From JBBCJT01 sp037190665 (GTDB lineage Bacteria; Pseudomonadota; Alphaproteobacteria; Acetobacterales; Acetobacteraceae): a stretch of DNA of 6,117 nucleotides. The position numbers were made by a program, and so were the translations under genes. The stretch lies in NCBI GenBank assembly GCA_037190665.1, contig JBBCJT010000112.1:1-6117 (forward strand), given 5' to 3'. The notes beneath the pieces are model-generated. The model had not been told where the DNA came from and ran no database searches. It saw only the letters and a list, made by a program, of their open reading frames with translations. Below, in pieces: positions 5,709 through 6,117 of the stretch (position 1 is the first letter of the stretch; each line of letters begins with the position of its first letter).

Positions 5709-5740
5709 CCGGTGCGCACCGGTTCACACATGCGCACCGG
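5709..5740. promoter_or_regulatory. 14-bp perfect palindrome with repeated half-site, possible operator
   Basis: CCGGTGCGCACCGG at 5709-5722 is a perfect 14-bp palindrome. Its right-hand ten bases, TGCGCACCGG, recur at 5731-5740, 18 bp downstream start to start. The pair lies 49-86 bp before the possible start codons of the last gene, where a dimeric regulator would bind. TTCACA at 5723-5728 (5 of 6 to a -35 box) lies between the two copies, but I see no matching -10. Confidence 0.4.
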
Positions 5741-5794
5741 CACGGCTGACGCGGACACTCTGCCACGTCTATGGTCCCTGCCCGGAACACATGC

Positions 5795-6117
5795 ATGCCG
5801 GCGAACGAGTACGACAGCATCGAGGCGGCTGAGGACGCGCTGCGCGGAGCGGGCGCGCGCGACATCTTCCTGCAATCCGGCCTGTGCACCGGCGACATCA
5901 GCCATATCGGCCCGGCGCTGGCCCTGCGGCCGGAGCTGGGCGCGATCGTCTATGACGGCACCGACAGCTACGACCGCGGCCGCACGCAGATCGCCGACGT
6001 CTATATCGATTCCTTCCGCGTGCCGGTGCGGCAGGTGGCCTACGTGAACTACGCCCGCCCGCCGCTGGCGCGCGCGACGGTGCGCGAGGTGCTGGCCACC
6101 ATCCCCCGCATCATCGT
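5795..6117 (+). CDS. Unrecognised protein, N-terminal part only
   Basis: An open frame runs off the right edge, giving 107 full codons from ATG 5795. I do not recognise the family. The sequence is protein-like, with alternating hydrophobic strands and acidic turns: RDIFLQSGLCTGDISHIGPAL (about 22-42), GAIVYDGTDSYDRGRTQIADVYIDSF (about 49-74), then RQVAYVNYARPPLARATVREVLATIP (about 79-104). There is no signal peptide and no membrane segment in this part, so a cytoplasmic alpha/beta protein is likely. An alternative in-frame ATG at 5771 would add eight residues (MVPARNTC); I prefer 5795 because GGA at 5784-5786 gives it a modest ribosome binding site, but neither is strong. An ATG at 5791 is out of frame and soon hits a stop. 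The gene follows panC on the same strand, 125 bp away, beyond a hairpin and a palindrome, so it probably has its own promoter. Confidence 0.72.
   Translation, partial: MPANEYDSIEAAEDALRGAGARDIFLQSGLCTGDISHIGPALALRPELGAIVYDGTDSYDRGRTQIADVYIDSFRVPVRQVAYVNYARPPLARATVREVLATIPRII

Noticed and set aside
1..6117. CRISPR arrays, insertion sequences, phage or toxin-antitoxin genes
   Set aside because: No regularly spaced repeats, no transposase- or integrase-like frame with terminal inverted repeats, and no toxin-antitoxin pair could be seen on either strand.

Overview
The window is about 6.1 kb of very GC-rich DNA with dense, mostly ordinary bacterial gene content. The base composition, the form of the elongator-type tRNA-Met, and the mix of genes (CoxL-like molybdenum hydroxylase, Tat-exported carbonic anhydrase-like protein, AraC regulators) fit an alphaproteobacterium. 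An Acetobacteraceae/Rhodospirillales-like host is my inference; no marker gene here proves it.

Left part (1-2057). A molybdenum hydroxylase large subunit (CoxL/xanthine dehydrogenase type) runs leftwards off the window edge. Divergent from it, across a 142-bp shared control region, is a short Tat-exported protein with the zinc-binding signature of beta-carbonic anhydrases. A perfect 9-bp hairpin then separates it from the convergent regulator gene.

Middle part (2058-4573). This is a small regulatory cluster. An AraC-family activator with an AraC_binding_2-like sensor domain and a small VOC/glyoxalase-fold protein both lie on the minus strand. A second, unrelated AraC-type regulator with a Cys/His-rich sensor segment is divergent from the VOC gene, 72 bp away. 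The divergent arrangement suggests that the second regulator controls the VOC gene. The substrate of the VOC protein cannot be read from the sequence.

Right part (4574-6117). A complete tRNA-Met(CAT) gene with an encoded CCA lies on the minus strand, with a credible promoter. Divergent from it is panC (pantothenate synthetase), complete with all hallmark motifs. After a terminator-like hairpin there is a 14-bp perfect palindrome with a repeated half-site. The last gene is an unrecognised protein that is cut off by the window end.

No stretch longer than 300 bases lacks a gene. I see no CRISPR array, insertion sequence, phage gene or obvious new multi-gene system. The more notable points are the loss of an active-site glutamine in the CoxL-like protein, the Tat-exported carbonic anhydrase-like protein, the Cys/His cluster in the second AraC regulator with a possibly leaderless start, and the palindrome upstream of the unknown gene.
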